Shown here: positions 27,388 to 36,431 of the stretch, piece after piece
How the letters are laid out: every line of letters begins with the position of its first letter
How positions within the stretch are numbered: the first letter of the stretch is position 1
Assembly: GCA_036376915.1 (NCBI GenBank)
Contig: DASUZK010000102.1
Span: 39,718 to 103,717 of the forward strand
Source: VRUE01 sp036376915
Lineage (GTDB): Bacteria > Actinomycetota > Thermoleophilia > Solirubrobacterales > 70-9
DNA: 64,000 nucleotides
Reading direction: 5' to 3'
Translations under genes and position numbers: made by a program
The notes under the pieces: generated by a model
Told to the model about the DNA's origin: nothing
The model's input: only the letters and a program-made list of their open reading frames with translations
Database searches by the model: none

Positions 27388-28571
27388 GAACGCATCCAAA
27401 CTCAACGCGCGCCGTGTGGCTGATCGTCGCCGGCCTCCTGGCCTTCATGCTCTTGCTCGCCGGTTGCGGCTCCAGCGACGACGACAGCACCTCCGGCAGC
27501 GAACTGCAGAAGGTCGGTAAAGGCGAGGGATCGCTCAGCCTGATCGCCTGGGCCGGCTACGTCGAACCGGAATGGACCAAGCCGTTCGAACAGAAGACCG
27601 GCTGCAAAGTCAGCAACAAGGTCGCCGGCACCTCCGACGAAATGGTGCAGCTGATGCGGACCGGCGAATACGACGGGGTCTCGGCCTCGGGCAACGCCAC
27701 TGCTCGCCTCGTCGAAGGCGGTGACGTCGACCCGGTCAACGTCGACCTCGTCCCCAACTACAAGACGGTCTTCAGCGACCTCAAGGACCAGCCCTACAAC
27801 ACCTTCGACGGCCAGCCCTACGGGATACCCCATGGCCGCGGGGCTAACCTGCTGATGTGGAACAGCGACTCGGTGCAGCCCGAACCGAAGTCCTGGAACG
27901 TCACGCTCGACCCCGAAGTCGCCTCCAAATACAAGGGCCAGATCAGCCAGTACGACGACCCGATGTCGATCGCCGAAGCGGCTGTCTACCTAAAGATGCA
28001 CAACCCCGACCTCGGGATCGAAGATCCCTACGAGCTGAACGAAGAACAGTTCGAAGCGGCGGTGCAGCTGATGAAAGAACAGCGGCCACTGGTGGGCGAA
28101 TACTGGTCGGAAGCCGAAAAGCAGATCTCGTCCTTCGCCAGCGGCGACATTCAGGTCGGCACGACGTGGCAGTACCAGTACTTCCTGCTCAAAGAAGAAG
28201 GCAAACCAGTGGCGGCCAGCCCGGCGAGCCAGGGCTTCCTGCCCGAAGAGGGCGCGACGGGATGGTCCGACACCTGGATGATCAGCTCCGAAGCCGCGCA
28301 TCCCAACTGCATGTACATGTGGATGGACTGGATCATCGAACCGCAGGCGAACGCCCAGGTGGCGGAATACTTCGGCGAGGCGCCGGCCCAGGAACTGGCA
28401 TGCGAGAAAACCGTAAATCCGAACTTCTGCGCTGAATACCACGCGGAAGAACCCAACTTCTGGAAACGCGTCTACTACTGGAAGACCCCGCTCGCCGACT
28501 GCGGCAACGGATCCGAAGACTGCAAGGACTACAACGACTGGGTCCAGGCCTGGACCTCGATCAAGGGTTGA
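27384..28571 (+). CDS. potD: Polyamine-binding lipoprotein of the ABC transporter
   Basis: 395 residues. Lipoprotein signal: hydrophobic segment then lipobox LLLAGCGSS, with Cys28 the lipid-anchored residue. The mature part is a type-2 periplasmic-binding protein of the PotD/PotF group: LSLIAWAGYVEPEW, YDGVSASGNATARLVEGG, GIPHGRGANLLMWNSD and WQYQYFLLKEEG. It contains six or more cysteines near the end (ACEKTV, NFCAEY, DCGNGSEDC), unusual for PotD. Glu is encoded mostly by GAA here, whereas the neighbouring potA, potB and potC use mostly GAG. ATG overlaps the potA stop; a TTG of potB overlaps its own stop. Confidence 0.92.
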   Translation: MRTHPNSTRAVWLIVAGLLAFMLLLAGCGSSDDDSTSGSELQKVGKGEGSLSLIAWAGYVEPEWTKPFEQKTGCKVSNKVAGTSDEMVQLMRTGEYDGVSASGNATARLVEGGDVDPVNVDLVPNYKTVFSDLKDQPYNTFDGQPYGIPHGRGANLLMWNSDSVQPEPKSWNVTLDPEVASKYKGQISQYDDPMSIAEAAVYLKMHNPDLGIEDPYELNEEQFEAAVQLMKEQRPLVGEYWSEAEKQISSFASGDIQVGTTWQYQYFLLKEEGKPVAASPASQGFLPEEGATGWSDTWMISSEAAHPNCMYMWMDWIIEPQANAQVAEYFGEAPAQELACEKTVNPNFCAEYHAEEPNFWKRVYYWKTPLADCGNGSEDCKDYNDWVQAWTSIKG

Positions 28572-29422
28572 GCCGCAGGCTCGCCAACCTGTTCCACGGG
28601 CGCCCCCGCCTTCAGGTGGGGGCGCTCTTGGCGGGTCCCGCCGGCTGGCTGGTCGTCGGCTACCTCGGCTCGCTGGCCCTCCTCCTCATCGCCTCGCTGT
28701 GGTCGGTCAACGCCGTCAGCGGCGAGCTCGTGAAAAGCCTCAGCTTCGAGAACTTCGAAATTCTCTTCGACGAACCGGTTTACCGCGACATCATCGGTCG
28801 CACGGTCCTGATCGCCGCGCTGGTGACGATCACGGACGCGGTCCTCGCCTTCCCAATTGCCTTCTACATGGCCAAGGTCGCGAGTCGCCGGACCAAGGCG
28901 ATCCTCGTCGTCGCGGTGCTGATCCCACTCTGGTCGAGCTACCTGGTCAAGGTCCTCTCCTGGCGCAACATGATCGGCGGCGGCGGCCTGATCGATTGGG
29001 TCCTGGAACCGCTCGGCCTCAGCGGCCCCGGCTACGGCAACGCCGCCGTCTGGCTGGTGATGAGCTACCTCTGGCTGCCGTACATGATCCTGCCGATCTT
29101 CGCCGGGTTGGAGCGCATCCCCGACTCCCTGATCAGCGCCTCCGAGGACCTCGGCGCCAAACCCTTCACCACCTTCCGCCGGGTGATCCTGCCGCTCTCC
29201 TTCCCCGCCGTCGTCGCCGGCTCGATCTTCACCTTCGCCCTCACCCTCGGCGACTACATCACGCCCAGGCTGGTCTCCAACAACCAGTTCATCGGCAACG
29301 TCGTCTTCAACAACATCTCCAACAACCTGCCCTTCGCCGCGGCCCTGGCGCTGGTGCCGATCGTGGTGATGGTCGGCTACCTGCTCGTCGCGCGAAAGCT
29401 CGGCGCCTTCGAGCACGTATAG
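28568..29422 (+). CDS. potB: ABC transporter permease, PotB type
   Basis: 284 residues from TTG overlapping the potD stop. Six membrane helices. The cytoplasmic EAA loop reads SASEDLGAKPFTTFRRVILPLSFP, with the conserved EDLGA and the Gly eight residues on replaced by F/T as in many actinobacterial homologues. Other PotB-like features: LWSSYLVKVLSWRNMIGGGG and LTLGDYITPRLVSNN. Forms the channel with PotC and receives polyamine from PotD. Confidence 0.92.
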   Translation: MSRRLANLFHGRPRLQVGALLAGPAGWLVVGYLGSLALLLIASLWSVNAVSGELVKSLSFENFEILFDEPVYRDIIGRTVLIAALVTITDAVLAFPIAFYMAKVASRRTKAILVVAVLIPLWSSYLVKVLSWRNMIGGGGLIDWVLEPLGLSGPGYGNAAVWLVMSYLWLPYMILPIFAGLERIPDSLISASEDLGAKPFTTFRRVILPLSFPAVVAGSIFTFALTLGDYITPRLVSNNQFIGNVVFNNISNNLPFAAALALVPIVVMVGYLLVARKLGAFEHV

Positions 29423-29433
29423 ATGGTTGAACG

Positions 29434-30297
29434 GTGAGACTCTCGAGACGATCCACGACCCTGCTCCGCGTCGCCGTCGGCGCGGGGCTCGCGTTCATCT
29501 ACATCCCGCTGATCGTCCTTGGGATCTACGCCTTCAACTCGAGCAAGATCCTCGAATGGCCGCCACCCGGCTTCACCTTCGAGTGGTTCCCGAAGGCGAT
29601 CGAAAGCACGGCGCGCGACGCCTTCTGGACCTCGATCAAGGTTGGGCTCGCCGCCACCGCGATCGCCTTGGTGCTGGGGACGCTGGCCTCGCTGGCGGTC
29701 GCGCGGCACCGCTTCTTCGGCCGCGAGACGATCTCCTTCCTCGTCATCCTGCCGATCGCCCTGCCGGGGATCGTGACCGGGGTGGCGCTCAACAACACCT
29801 TCACGCAGGTGTTCGGCATCGACCTCTCGCTGTTCACAGTGATCGTCGCCCACGCCACCTTCTGCATAGTCGTCGTCTACAACAACTCGATCGCGCGGCT
29901 GCGCAGGATGTCCTCCTCCTTCGAGGAGGCCTCAGCCGACCTCGGCGCCAACACCTGGCAGACCTTTCGCTACGTCACGCTCCCCAACATGCGCTCGGCG
30001 CTGGGGGCCGGCGGCCTGCTCGCCTTCGGCCTCTCCTTCGACGAGATCATCGTCACCACGTTCACCATCGGCGCCGGCGAAGAAACCCTCCCCTACTGGA
30101 TCTTCAGCAACCTCTTCCGTGCCCAGGAACGCCCGATCGTCAACGCCGTCGCGGTCATCGTCGTGCTGATCTCGATCGTCCCCGTCTACCTCGCGTACCG
30201 CCTCACCCGAGAGGAGGGCGGTCCGGTCGCCGCCCGCGGAGGGAGGGGCAGAGCCGAGGGCGGCGGCGTGGAGACCGAGGCAACCGCCGTCCCTTAG
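29434..30297 (+). CDS. potC: ABC transporter permease, PotC type
   Basis: 287 residues from GTG. Six helices. PotC-typical segments: IYIPLIVLGIYAFNSSKI, EWFPKAIESTARDAFWTSIK, and the EAA loop SFEEASADLGANTWQTFRYV. Helix 5 carries LLAFGLSFDEIIVTTFT. The C-terminal ~30 residues are a Gly/Arg/Glu-rich tail (GPVAARGGRGRAEGGG) that faces the cytoplasm and is not part of the family. Last gene of the pot operon; the convergent carboxylase gene ends 20 bases on, with no clear hairpin between. Confidence 0.92.
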   Translation: MRLSRRSTTLLRVAVGAGLAFIYIPLIVLGIYAFNSSKILEWPPPGFTFEWFPKAIESTARDAFWTSIKVGLAATAIALVLGTLASLAVARHRFFGRETISFLVILPIALPGIVTGVALNNTFTQVFGIDLSLFTVIVAHATFCIVVVYNNSIARLRRMSSSFEEASADLGANTWQTFRYVTLPNMRSALGAGGLLAFGLSFDEIIVTTFTIGAGEETLPYWIFSNLFRAQERPIVNAVAVIVVLISIVPVYLAYRLTREEGGPVAARGGRGRAEGGGVETEATAVP

Positions 30298-30317
30298 CGG
30301 GGGGGTGCGCAGCTTCT

Positions 30318-31886
<1,569 letters not shown>

Positions 31887-31933
31887 CGAGCGCGAGAGTC
31901 TATTTCGGCGGCCCGAGCCGTGTCCCGAGACGA

Positions 31934-31961
31934 CGAAGGGCCCGCCGAAGCGGGCCCTTCG
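31934..31961 (-). terminator. Terminator hairpin of the 31988-32557 gene
   Basis: Perfect 12-bp arms, CGAAGGGCCCGC at 31934-31945 and its complement at 31950-31961, loop CGAA. Lies 26 bases after the stop of the minus-strand gene and between it and the carboxylase start. Confidence 0.65.
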
Positions 31962-31987
31962 AACCCCGGCCTGGGGCAGGTCCGTGC

Positions 31988-32557
31988 CTAGAGCTCGGCG
32001 CAGACGGCGAAGGCCTCGACGGCCCAAGGATTGCCCTCGGCCCCAACTGCCTCCGCCTCGACCGACCAAGTCCTGGCTTCGGTTGTGGCGCCCAAAATGC
32101 CGGGCATGGACTTGGTTATCGCGACCCCGGTGGTAGTGCCGACGATCTGGGCGCCTCCGCCTACCGCCTGCTTGCCGAATGGGCACTCGGCGTAAACCGA
32201 CTTCGACGGGTTCGTATCCGAATCGCTCCTGCTGGTCACGTAGGACAGGTTCTTGAGGATGCGATTGAGGACGGCTTCAGAGATCTTGGATTCGGTGACC
32301 GCTCCGTCCATGATCTTGCTGACCCCCACCGAGTCCTTGGTCAGCTGGCCGAAGTGGATGGAATTGCCCGCGATCTTTTCGGTGTTCACCGCGCTTTTCG
32401 CCAGCTTGCCCCTGGTGACCGCTTCCTTGGCGATGTTCTTTGTCTTGACCGCGTTCTTGCCCAGATTCGCCGCATAGGCGGCGCCGCTCAAGGCGACGAA
32501 CAGGGCAATGCAGGAAAGCACGTTGGCGATGGAGAGATGCTTCTTCAGGTATCTCAC
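31988..32557 (-). CDS. Secreted decapeptide-repeat protein
   Basis: 189 residues from GTG. Leader RYLKKHLSIANVLSCIALFV with a hydrophobic stretch ending GAAYAA. Then five to six degenerate 10-residue units (KNAVKTKNIA, KEAVTRGKLA, KSAVNTEKIA, GNSIHFGQLT, KDSVGVSKIM, DGAVTESKIS). The C-terminal ~95 residues contain AECPFGKQAVGGGA and end VEAFAVCAEL, nearly the same ending as its neighbour at 32651-33316 (IEAFAICAEL), so the two form a tandem duplicated pair. The conserved Cys pair may form a disulfide in an exported head domain. Function unknown. Confidence 0.85.
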   Translation of the reverse strand: MRYLKKHLSIANVLSCIALFVALSGAAYAANLGKNAVKTKNIAKEAVTRGKLAKSAVNTEKIAGNSIHFGQLTKDSVGVSKIMDGAVTESKISEAVLNRILKNLSYVTSRSDSDTNPSKSVYAECPFGKQAVGGGAQIVGTTTGVAITKSMPGILGATTEARTWSVEAEAVGAEGNPWAVEAFAVCAEL

Positions 32558-32650
32558 TTTGGATCTCTTTCTCTGATCAGATGGCGGATGCCGCTTCGCG
32601 CGAGCTCGGTCATGGTGCTGTCTTCAACCGGTACCGGCCAGATCCTCTCT

Positions 32651-33316
32651 TCAGAGTTCGGCGCAGATGGCGAAGGCCTCGATCGACCAGTTCTCGACCT
32701 GACCCGTGCCCGTCTCGTGCGCGAACGCACTCCATCCTGTGCGGCTGCCGTTGCCGGCGACGAACGGGTTCGAGCCGGTCAACGCAACCGATTTGAGTTC
32801 GCCACCCAGCCGCGCTCCACCGGCGATCGCAAGCTTGCCGGAAGGACATTCGGCCGTAATCGACTTCGATTCGTCGGAGTTTTCGCCAGTCGCTACGTTC
32901 ACATACGCCACGTTGCGGACCAGTTGGGCGAGGAAGCTGGAGGCCAGTTTGCCGCTGGTGACCGCGCCGCTGCCGAGCTTGCTCTCGCTCACGGCGCCGT
33001 TCTTGATCTTCGGTTCCGTGACTACCTGGCCGCCGAGCTGGCTGGAGCGGACCGAGCCGCCGGCGAGCTGGCTGGAGCCGATCGTCGCGGGGGCGATCTT
33101 CGACCCGATGACGGCGCCGTTGCGCAGCTTCCCGGTCGTCACCGCGCCGTTGCGCAGCTTCGGGGTGGTCACGGCGCCGTTGCGCAGCTTGGGCGTGGTC
33201 ACGGCGCCGTTGCCCAAGGTCGTCTTGGCCGCGACGGCGGCTCCGCTCAGTGCCACGAACAGGGCGATGCAGGAGATCACGGTGGCAGGGTTCAGGTGCC
33301 TCTTCATCAGCTTCAA
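32651..33316 (-). CDS. Secreted decapeptide-repeat protein, tandem paralogue
   Basis: 221 residues from TTG, with GAGAGGATCGAG before it; an ATG three codons in is the alternative. Export leader ends LSGAAVAA. Repeats are the most regular of the family at DNA level: NGAVTTPKLR is repeated nearly exactly three times, followed by seven more diverged units to about residue 125. The head domain has AECPSGKLAIAGGARLGG and IEAFAICAEL. The repeated 30-bp units suggest recent expansion by slippage or recombination. Followed on the same strand by its paralogue 93 bases downstream. Confidence 0.86.
   Translation of the reverse strand: MKLMKRHLNPATVISCIALFVALSGAAVAAKTTLGNGAVTTPKLRNGAVTTPKLRNGAVTTGKLRNGAVIGSKIAPATIGSSQLAGGSVRSSQLGGQVVTEPKIKNGAVSESKLGSGAVTSGKLASSFLAQLVRNVAYVNVATGENSDESKSITAECPSGKLAIAGGARLGGELKSVALTGSNPFVAGNGSRTGWSAFAHETGTGQVENWSIEAFAICAEL
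33111..33220. repeat. 30-bp coding tandem repeat
   Basis: Near-exact units ACGGCGCCGTTGCGCAGCTT plus ten variable bases, period 30, about 3.5 copies. On the minus strand they encode the decapeptide NGAVTTPKLR. Likely to vary in copy number between strains. Confidence 0.8.
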
Positions 33317-33337
33317 CTCGATCCTCTCGTTTCGATT

Positions 33338-33550
33338 TCAGGCGCCGAACGGCTGCTTGTGCGGTTCGGCCAAGTCGTCCAGGATTCGCTCGAGATCGGC
33401 CTCCGCGAGGCCGGAATCGCTCCCGGCGCGCAACTGCACGCGGGTGCCGAAACCCTTCTCGGCCATCGTCACCTCGACTCCTTCGACAGCGGCGACCAGC
33501 TCCGCCAGCTCGGGCTCGGACTTCATCAGCGTCCGCGAGACCTCGATCAT
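33338..33550 (-). CDS. Small protein resembling a shortened SRPBCC domain
   Basis: 70 residues from ATG 33550; TTG 33592 would add 14. Starts MIEVSRTLMKSEPELAELV and continues VTMAEKGFGTRVQLRA. These two pieces resemble the first strand/helix and a late strand pair of actinobacterial SRPBCC (START-like) proteins, with the middle missing. The C-terminal helix is GLAEADLERILDDLAEP. It could be a true small protein or an internally deleted remnant. Lies 21 bases before the decapeptide-repeat gene on the same strand, so possibly co-transcribed. Confidence 0.5.
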   Translation of the reverse strand: MIEVSRTLMKSEPELAELVAAVEGVEVTMAEKGFGTRVQLRAGSDSGLAEADLERILDDLAEPHKQPFGA

Positions 33551-33629
33551 GCGCCCCGCTTCAACCGCGGCGGCCCCATTCCTTCCCCCCAAATTGCGTG
33601 AACGAGACCCTTCATGGGGGAGAGGTGGG

Positions 33630-33679
33630 CGCCCTTCCGACCTTGACCCATCTCAGGTGTGGTCAATGTCGGAAGGGCG
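33630..33679. repeat. TTGACC-type palindrome at the start of the DUF559-like gene
   Basis: 19-nt arms (33630-33648 and 33661-33679) with one mismatch around CATCTCAGGTGT. The right arm contains the start codon of the gene: GGTCA-ATG-TCGGAAGGG. In inverted orientation it matches the palindrome at 34571-34624 over a ~38-base core with only a few differences, while the outer arm bases differ and stay self-complementary. Confidence 0.85.
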
Positions 33680-34589
33680 TGACTTCAAGCGGAGCAAGGG
33701 AGCCTGGGAGCTGGCCGGGCGCCAGCATGGGATCGTGGCGCGGCGGCAGCTCTTGGCGCTGGGGTTCAACGCGCGGGAAATCGAGCATCGCGTGGCACGA
33801 AGGCGGCTGCACCTGGTGATGCGCGGCGTCTATGCCGTTGGGTGGCCGGAGCTGACGCCGAAGCGGCGCTGGATGGCGGCGGCGCTCGCCTGTGGAGACG
33901 ATGCGGCGCTGAGCCACCACAGTGCCGCGGCGCTCTGGGAGATCGGGACGGAGAGAGGAGGCGTGATCGATGTGAGCGTGATTCGGCGTGCCGAATTGAA
34001 GCGGCCCGGCCTGCGCGTCCGTGGGCGCCCAACGCTCTCCGCGGCGAACGTGGCTTCGCGCGACGGCATTCCCGTGACCAGCCCCGTGCAGACGCTCGTT
34101 GACCTTGCCACCGAGCTTGGTCCGCTTGGGGTCGAGCGAGCGGTGAATGAGGCAGACAAGCGGGACCTGGTCGATCCCGAGGCGCTGCGGTACGAGCTCG
34201 ATGGCTATGCCGGCAGGCCAGGTGCACCCCTTCTTCGCCGCATCATCGACCGGCGTACCTTCCGCCTCTCCGACTCCGACCTCGAGATTCTCTTTCGGCC
34301 GATCGCGGCCGCTGCGGGGCTCCCTCCCCCACTCACCAAACAGCGCGTCAACGGCTTCGAGGTCGACTTCTTCTGGCCCGAATTGGGCTTGGTGGTCGAG
34401 ACCGACGGCCTGCGCTATCACCGCACCCCGTCAACCCAGACACGGGACGCCCGCCGCGATCGAGCTCATGCCCTAGCCGGGATGACGCCGCTCCGCTTCA
34501 CCCACTCCGAGATCAAGCACGAATCTCGGAAAGTCGAGGCCGAACTCGCTCGAATTTCGAGGGCGCTTGGCGAACGCATCCGATATTGA
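33666..34589 (+). CDS. AbiEi-like / DUF559-type protein bracketed by palindromes
   Basis: 307 residues. The N-terminal ~65 residues are a winged-helix-like AbiEi-type domain (GIVARRQLLALGFNAREIEH, RGVYAVG). A middle part follows with LSHHSAAALWEIG and TSPVQTLVDLA. The C-terminal ~90 residues resemble DUF559/Vsr-like endonuclease folds: FEVDFFWPELGLVVETDGLRYH, then RRDRAHALAGMTPLRFTHSEI; the acidic E/D and ETDG residues fit a PD-(D/E)XK-type centre. Family members are numerous in actinobacteria and function is not established; AbiEi homologues are antitoxins of type IV systems, but no AbiEii toxin gene is adjacent. The start codon lies in one TTGACC palindrome and the stop codon in an inverted one. 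Confidence 0.85.
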   Translation: MSEGRDFKRSKGAWELAGRQHGIVARRQLLALGFNAREIEHRVARRRLHLVMRGVYAVGWPELTPKRRWMAAALACGDDAALSHHSAAALWEIGTERGGVIDVSVIRRAELKRPGLRVRGRPTLSAANVASRDGIPVTSPVQTLVDLATELGPLGVERAVNEADKRDLVDPEALRYELDGYAGRPGAPLLRRIIDRRTFRLSDSDLEILFRPIAAAAGLPPPLTKQRVNGFEVDFFWPELGLVVETDGLRYHRTPSTQTRDARRDRAHALAGMTPLRFTHSEIKHESRKVEAELARISRALGERIRY

Positions 34590-34624
34590 CCACACCTGAA
34601 GTGGGTCAATATCGGATGCGTTCG
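34571..34624. repeat. TTGACC-type palindrome at the end of the DUF559-like gene
   Basis: Perfect 21-nt arms (34571-34591 and 34604-34624) around ACACCTGAAGTG. The left arm includes the last codons and the TGA stop of the gene (GATAT-TGA-CC). Inverted copy of the palindrome at 33630-33679. Confidence 0.88.
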
Positions 34625-34641
34625 CGGGAGCAGAACAGCTG

Positions 34642-36267
34642 CTAGAAGAACGCGCCGCCCTTGTATTCGCCGAAGACGTCGCGCATGGCGCCGCAGACCT
34701 CGCCGATCGAGGCGTTGGCGGCGAGCGCGGCGCGGATCGGGTGTAGGAGGTTGCCGTCGCCGCGGGCAACGTCGCGCAGAGCCTCCAGCTTCGCCTCGAC
34801 CGCGACTTGGTCGCGGGACTCCTTGAACTTCTTTAGGCGGGTCAGCTGGCGCTCCTCGGCCTCGGGATCGACTCGGAGGATGTCGACGTCGTCGACCTGG
34901 TCGGTGACGTACTTGTTGACGCCGACGATGATGTCCTGGCCGGACTTGTAGCGCTCGTGGTAGGAGTGCGCGGACTCCTCGATCTCGCGCTGCATGAACT
35001 CCAGCGCCTCGACCGAGCCGCCCATCCCCTCGACCTTCTCCATCAGCTCCCAGGAGCGGGCCTCGATCTCGTCGGTCAGCGACTCGACGAAGTAGGAGCC
35101 GGCGAAGGGGTCGACGGTGTCGGCGGCACCCGACTCGTGGGCGAGCACCTGCTGGGTGCGCAGCGCGATCCGGGCCGAGCGCTCGGTCGGCAGTGCAAGC
35201 GCCTCGTCGAAGCCGTTCGTGTGCAGGCTCTGGGTGCCGCCGCAGACCGCGGCGAAGCCCTGCAGGGCGACGCGGATGATGTTGACCTCCGGCTGCTGGG
35301 CCTGCAGCGTCACGCCACCCGTCTGCGTGTGGAAGCGGATCTTCATCGAGTTCGGGTTCTGCGCCCCGAAGCGCTCCTCGACGATCTTCGCCCACATCCG
35401 CCGCACCGCACGGAACTTGGCGATCTCCTGGAAGACGTTGTTGTGCCCGTTGAAGAAGAAGGCGAGGCGGGGGGCGAACTCGTCGATCTTCAGGCCACGC
35501 TCGAGCGCCGCCTCGACGTAGGCGATCGCGTTGGAGAGCGTGAAGGCGACCTCCTGCACGGCCGAGCAGCCCTTCTCCCGGATGTGGTAGCCGGAGATCG
35601 AGATCGTGTTCCATTTGGGCACGTTCTCGCGGCAGTACTCGAAGATGTCGGTCGTCAGCCGCATCGTCGGCACCGGCGGGTAGATGTAATTGCCGCGCGC
35701 CATGTACTCCTTCAGCACGTCGTTCTGGACCGTGCCGCGCAGCTTCTCGGAGGGCACTCCCTGCTCCTCGCCGACCAGCTCGTAGAGCAGCAGCAGGATC
35801 GCCGCCGGGGCGTTGATCGTCATCGAGGTCGAGACGCCGTCGAGGGGGATCTCCTCGAAGCAGATCCGCATGTCCTCGATCGTGTCGATCGGGACGCCGG
35901 TGCGGCCGACCTCGCCGCGGCAGAGCGGGTCGTCGGAGTCGCGGCCGAGCTGGGTCGGCAGGTCGAAGGCCATCGAGAGCCCGGTGGACCCATGTTCGAT
36001 CAGGTACCGATAGCGCTCGTTGGTGTCCTCGGGGGTAGCGAAGCCGGCGTACTGGCGCATCGTCCAGAGCCGATCGCGGTACATCCCGTCGTGGATGCCG
36101 CGCGTGAAGGGGGGAGCCCCCGGCTCGCCAAGGCGCTCCTCGAGCCCTGGAGCGACGTCGTCCTCGTCATAAACACGCTGGATCTCGATGCCGGAGTCGG
36201 TGAAGACGCGCTCGTCGTCGGGGCCGACGAGGGGCGCAATCGTGCGATGGGTCTCTTCTGTGGCCAT
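34642..36267 (-). CDS. Methylmalonyl-CoA mutase large (catalytic) subunit
   Basis: 541 residues from ATG 36267. Only the TIM-barrel catalytic domain: FTRGIHDGMYRDRLWTMRQY at the N-terminus, GVPIDTIEDM, NDVLKEYMARGNYIYPP, the substrate/B12 region SISGYHIREKG, and RFHTQTGGVTLQAQQPEVN. The C-terminal B12-binding domain of the one-chain enzyme is absent, and the length fits the two-subunit form with the B12 subunit encoded elsewhere. Converts (R)-methylmalonyl-CoA to succinyl-CoA with adenosylcobalamin. It fits with the carboxylase beta subunit at 30318-31886 and with a B12 riboswitch in the same window. Its start lies 164 bases from the divergent HtaA-like gene. Confidence 0.95.
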   Translation of the reverse strand: MATEETHRTIAPLVGPDDERVFTDSGIEIQRVYDEDDVAPGLEERLGEPGAPPFTRGIHDGMYRDRLWTMRQYAGFATPEDTNERYRYLIEHGSTGLSMAFDLPTQLGRDSDDPLCRGEVGRTGVPIDTIEDMRICFEEIPLDGVSTSMTINAPAAILLLLYELVGEEQGVPSEKLRGTVQNDVLKEYMARGNYIYPPVPTMRLTTDIFEYCRENVPKWNTISISGYHIREKGCSAVQEVAFTLSNAIAYVEAALERGLKIDEFAPRLAFFFNGHNNVFQEIAKFRAVRRMWAKIVEERFGAQNPNSMKIRFHTQTGGVTLQAQQPEVNIIRVALQGFAAVCGGTQSLHTNGFDEALALPTERSARIALRTQQVLAHESGAADTVDPFAGSYFVESLTDEIEARSWELMEKVEGMGGSVEALEFMQREIEESAHSYHERYKSGQDIIVGVNKYVTDQVDDVDILRVDPEAEERQLTRLKKFKESRDQVAVEAKLEALRDVARGDGNLLHPIRAALAANASIGEVCGAMRDVFGEYKGGAFF

Positions 36268-36431
36268 GTCGACAGGATATGCGGGTATCCCGGGCGTTTG
36301 CGGCCGACCGGAACATTGCGGCCAATTACGGTTTGTTAGGGACGCATGCCGGGAATAGTCTTGGCTGCAATCGACATGCCGTAAGTCGCCAAACGGGGCA
36401 GCAGGGGGCGGCAGCAAAACGGAGGATCGAT

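Noticed and set aside
30228..30297. End of potC encodes GPVAARGGRGRAEGGG, resembling the AGPVA start of palindromic element R
   Set aside because: Only a few bases match, there are no terminal inverted repeats and no GCCACCCGCG block, so a degenerate copy cannot be supported.
33338..33550. Acyl-CoA carboxylase epsilon subunit, suggested by small size near a carboxylase beta gene
   Set aside because: No similarity to the epsilon subunit pattern is visible; the sequence is closer to pieces of an SRPBCC domain.
33666..34589. Type IV toxin-antitoxin pair (AbiEi/AbiEii)
   Set aside because: Only the AbiEi-like N-terminal domain is present; no nucleotidyltransferase toxin gene is adjacent.
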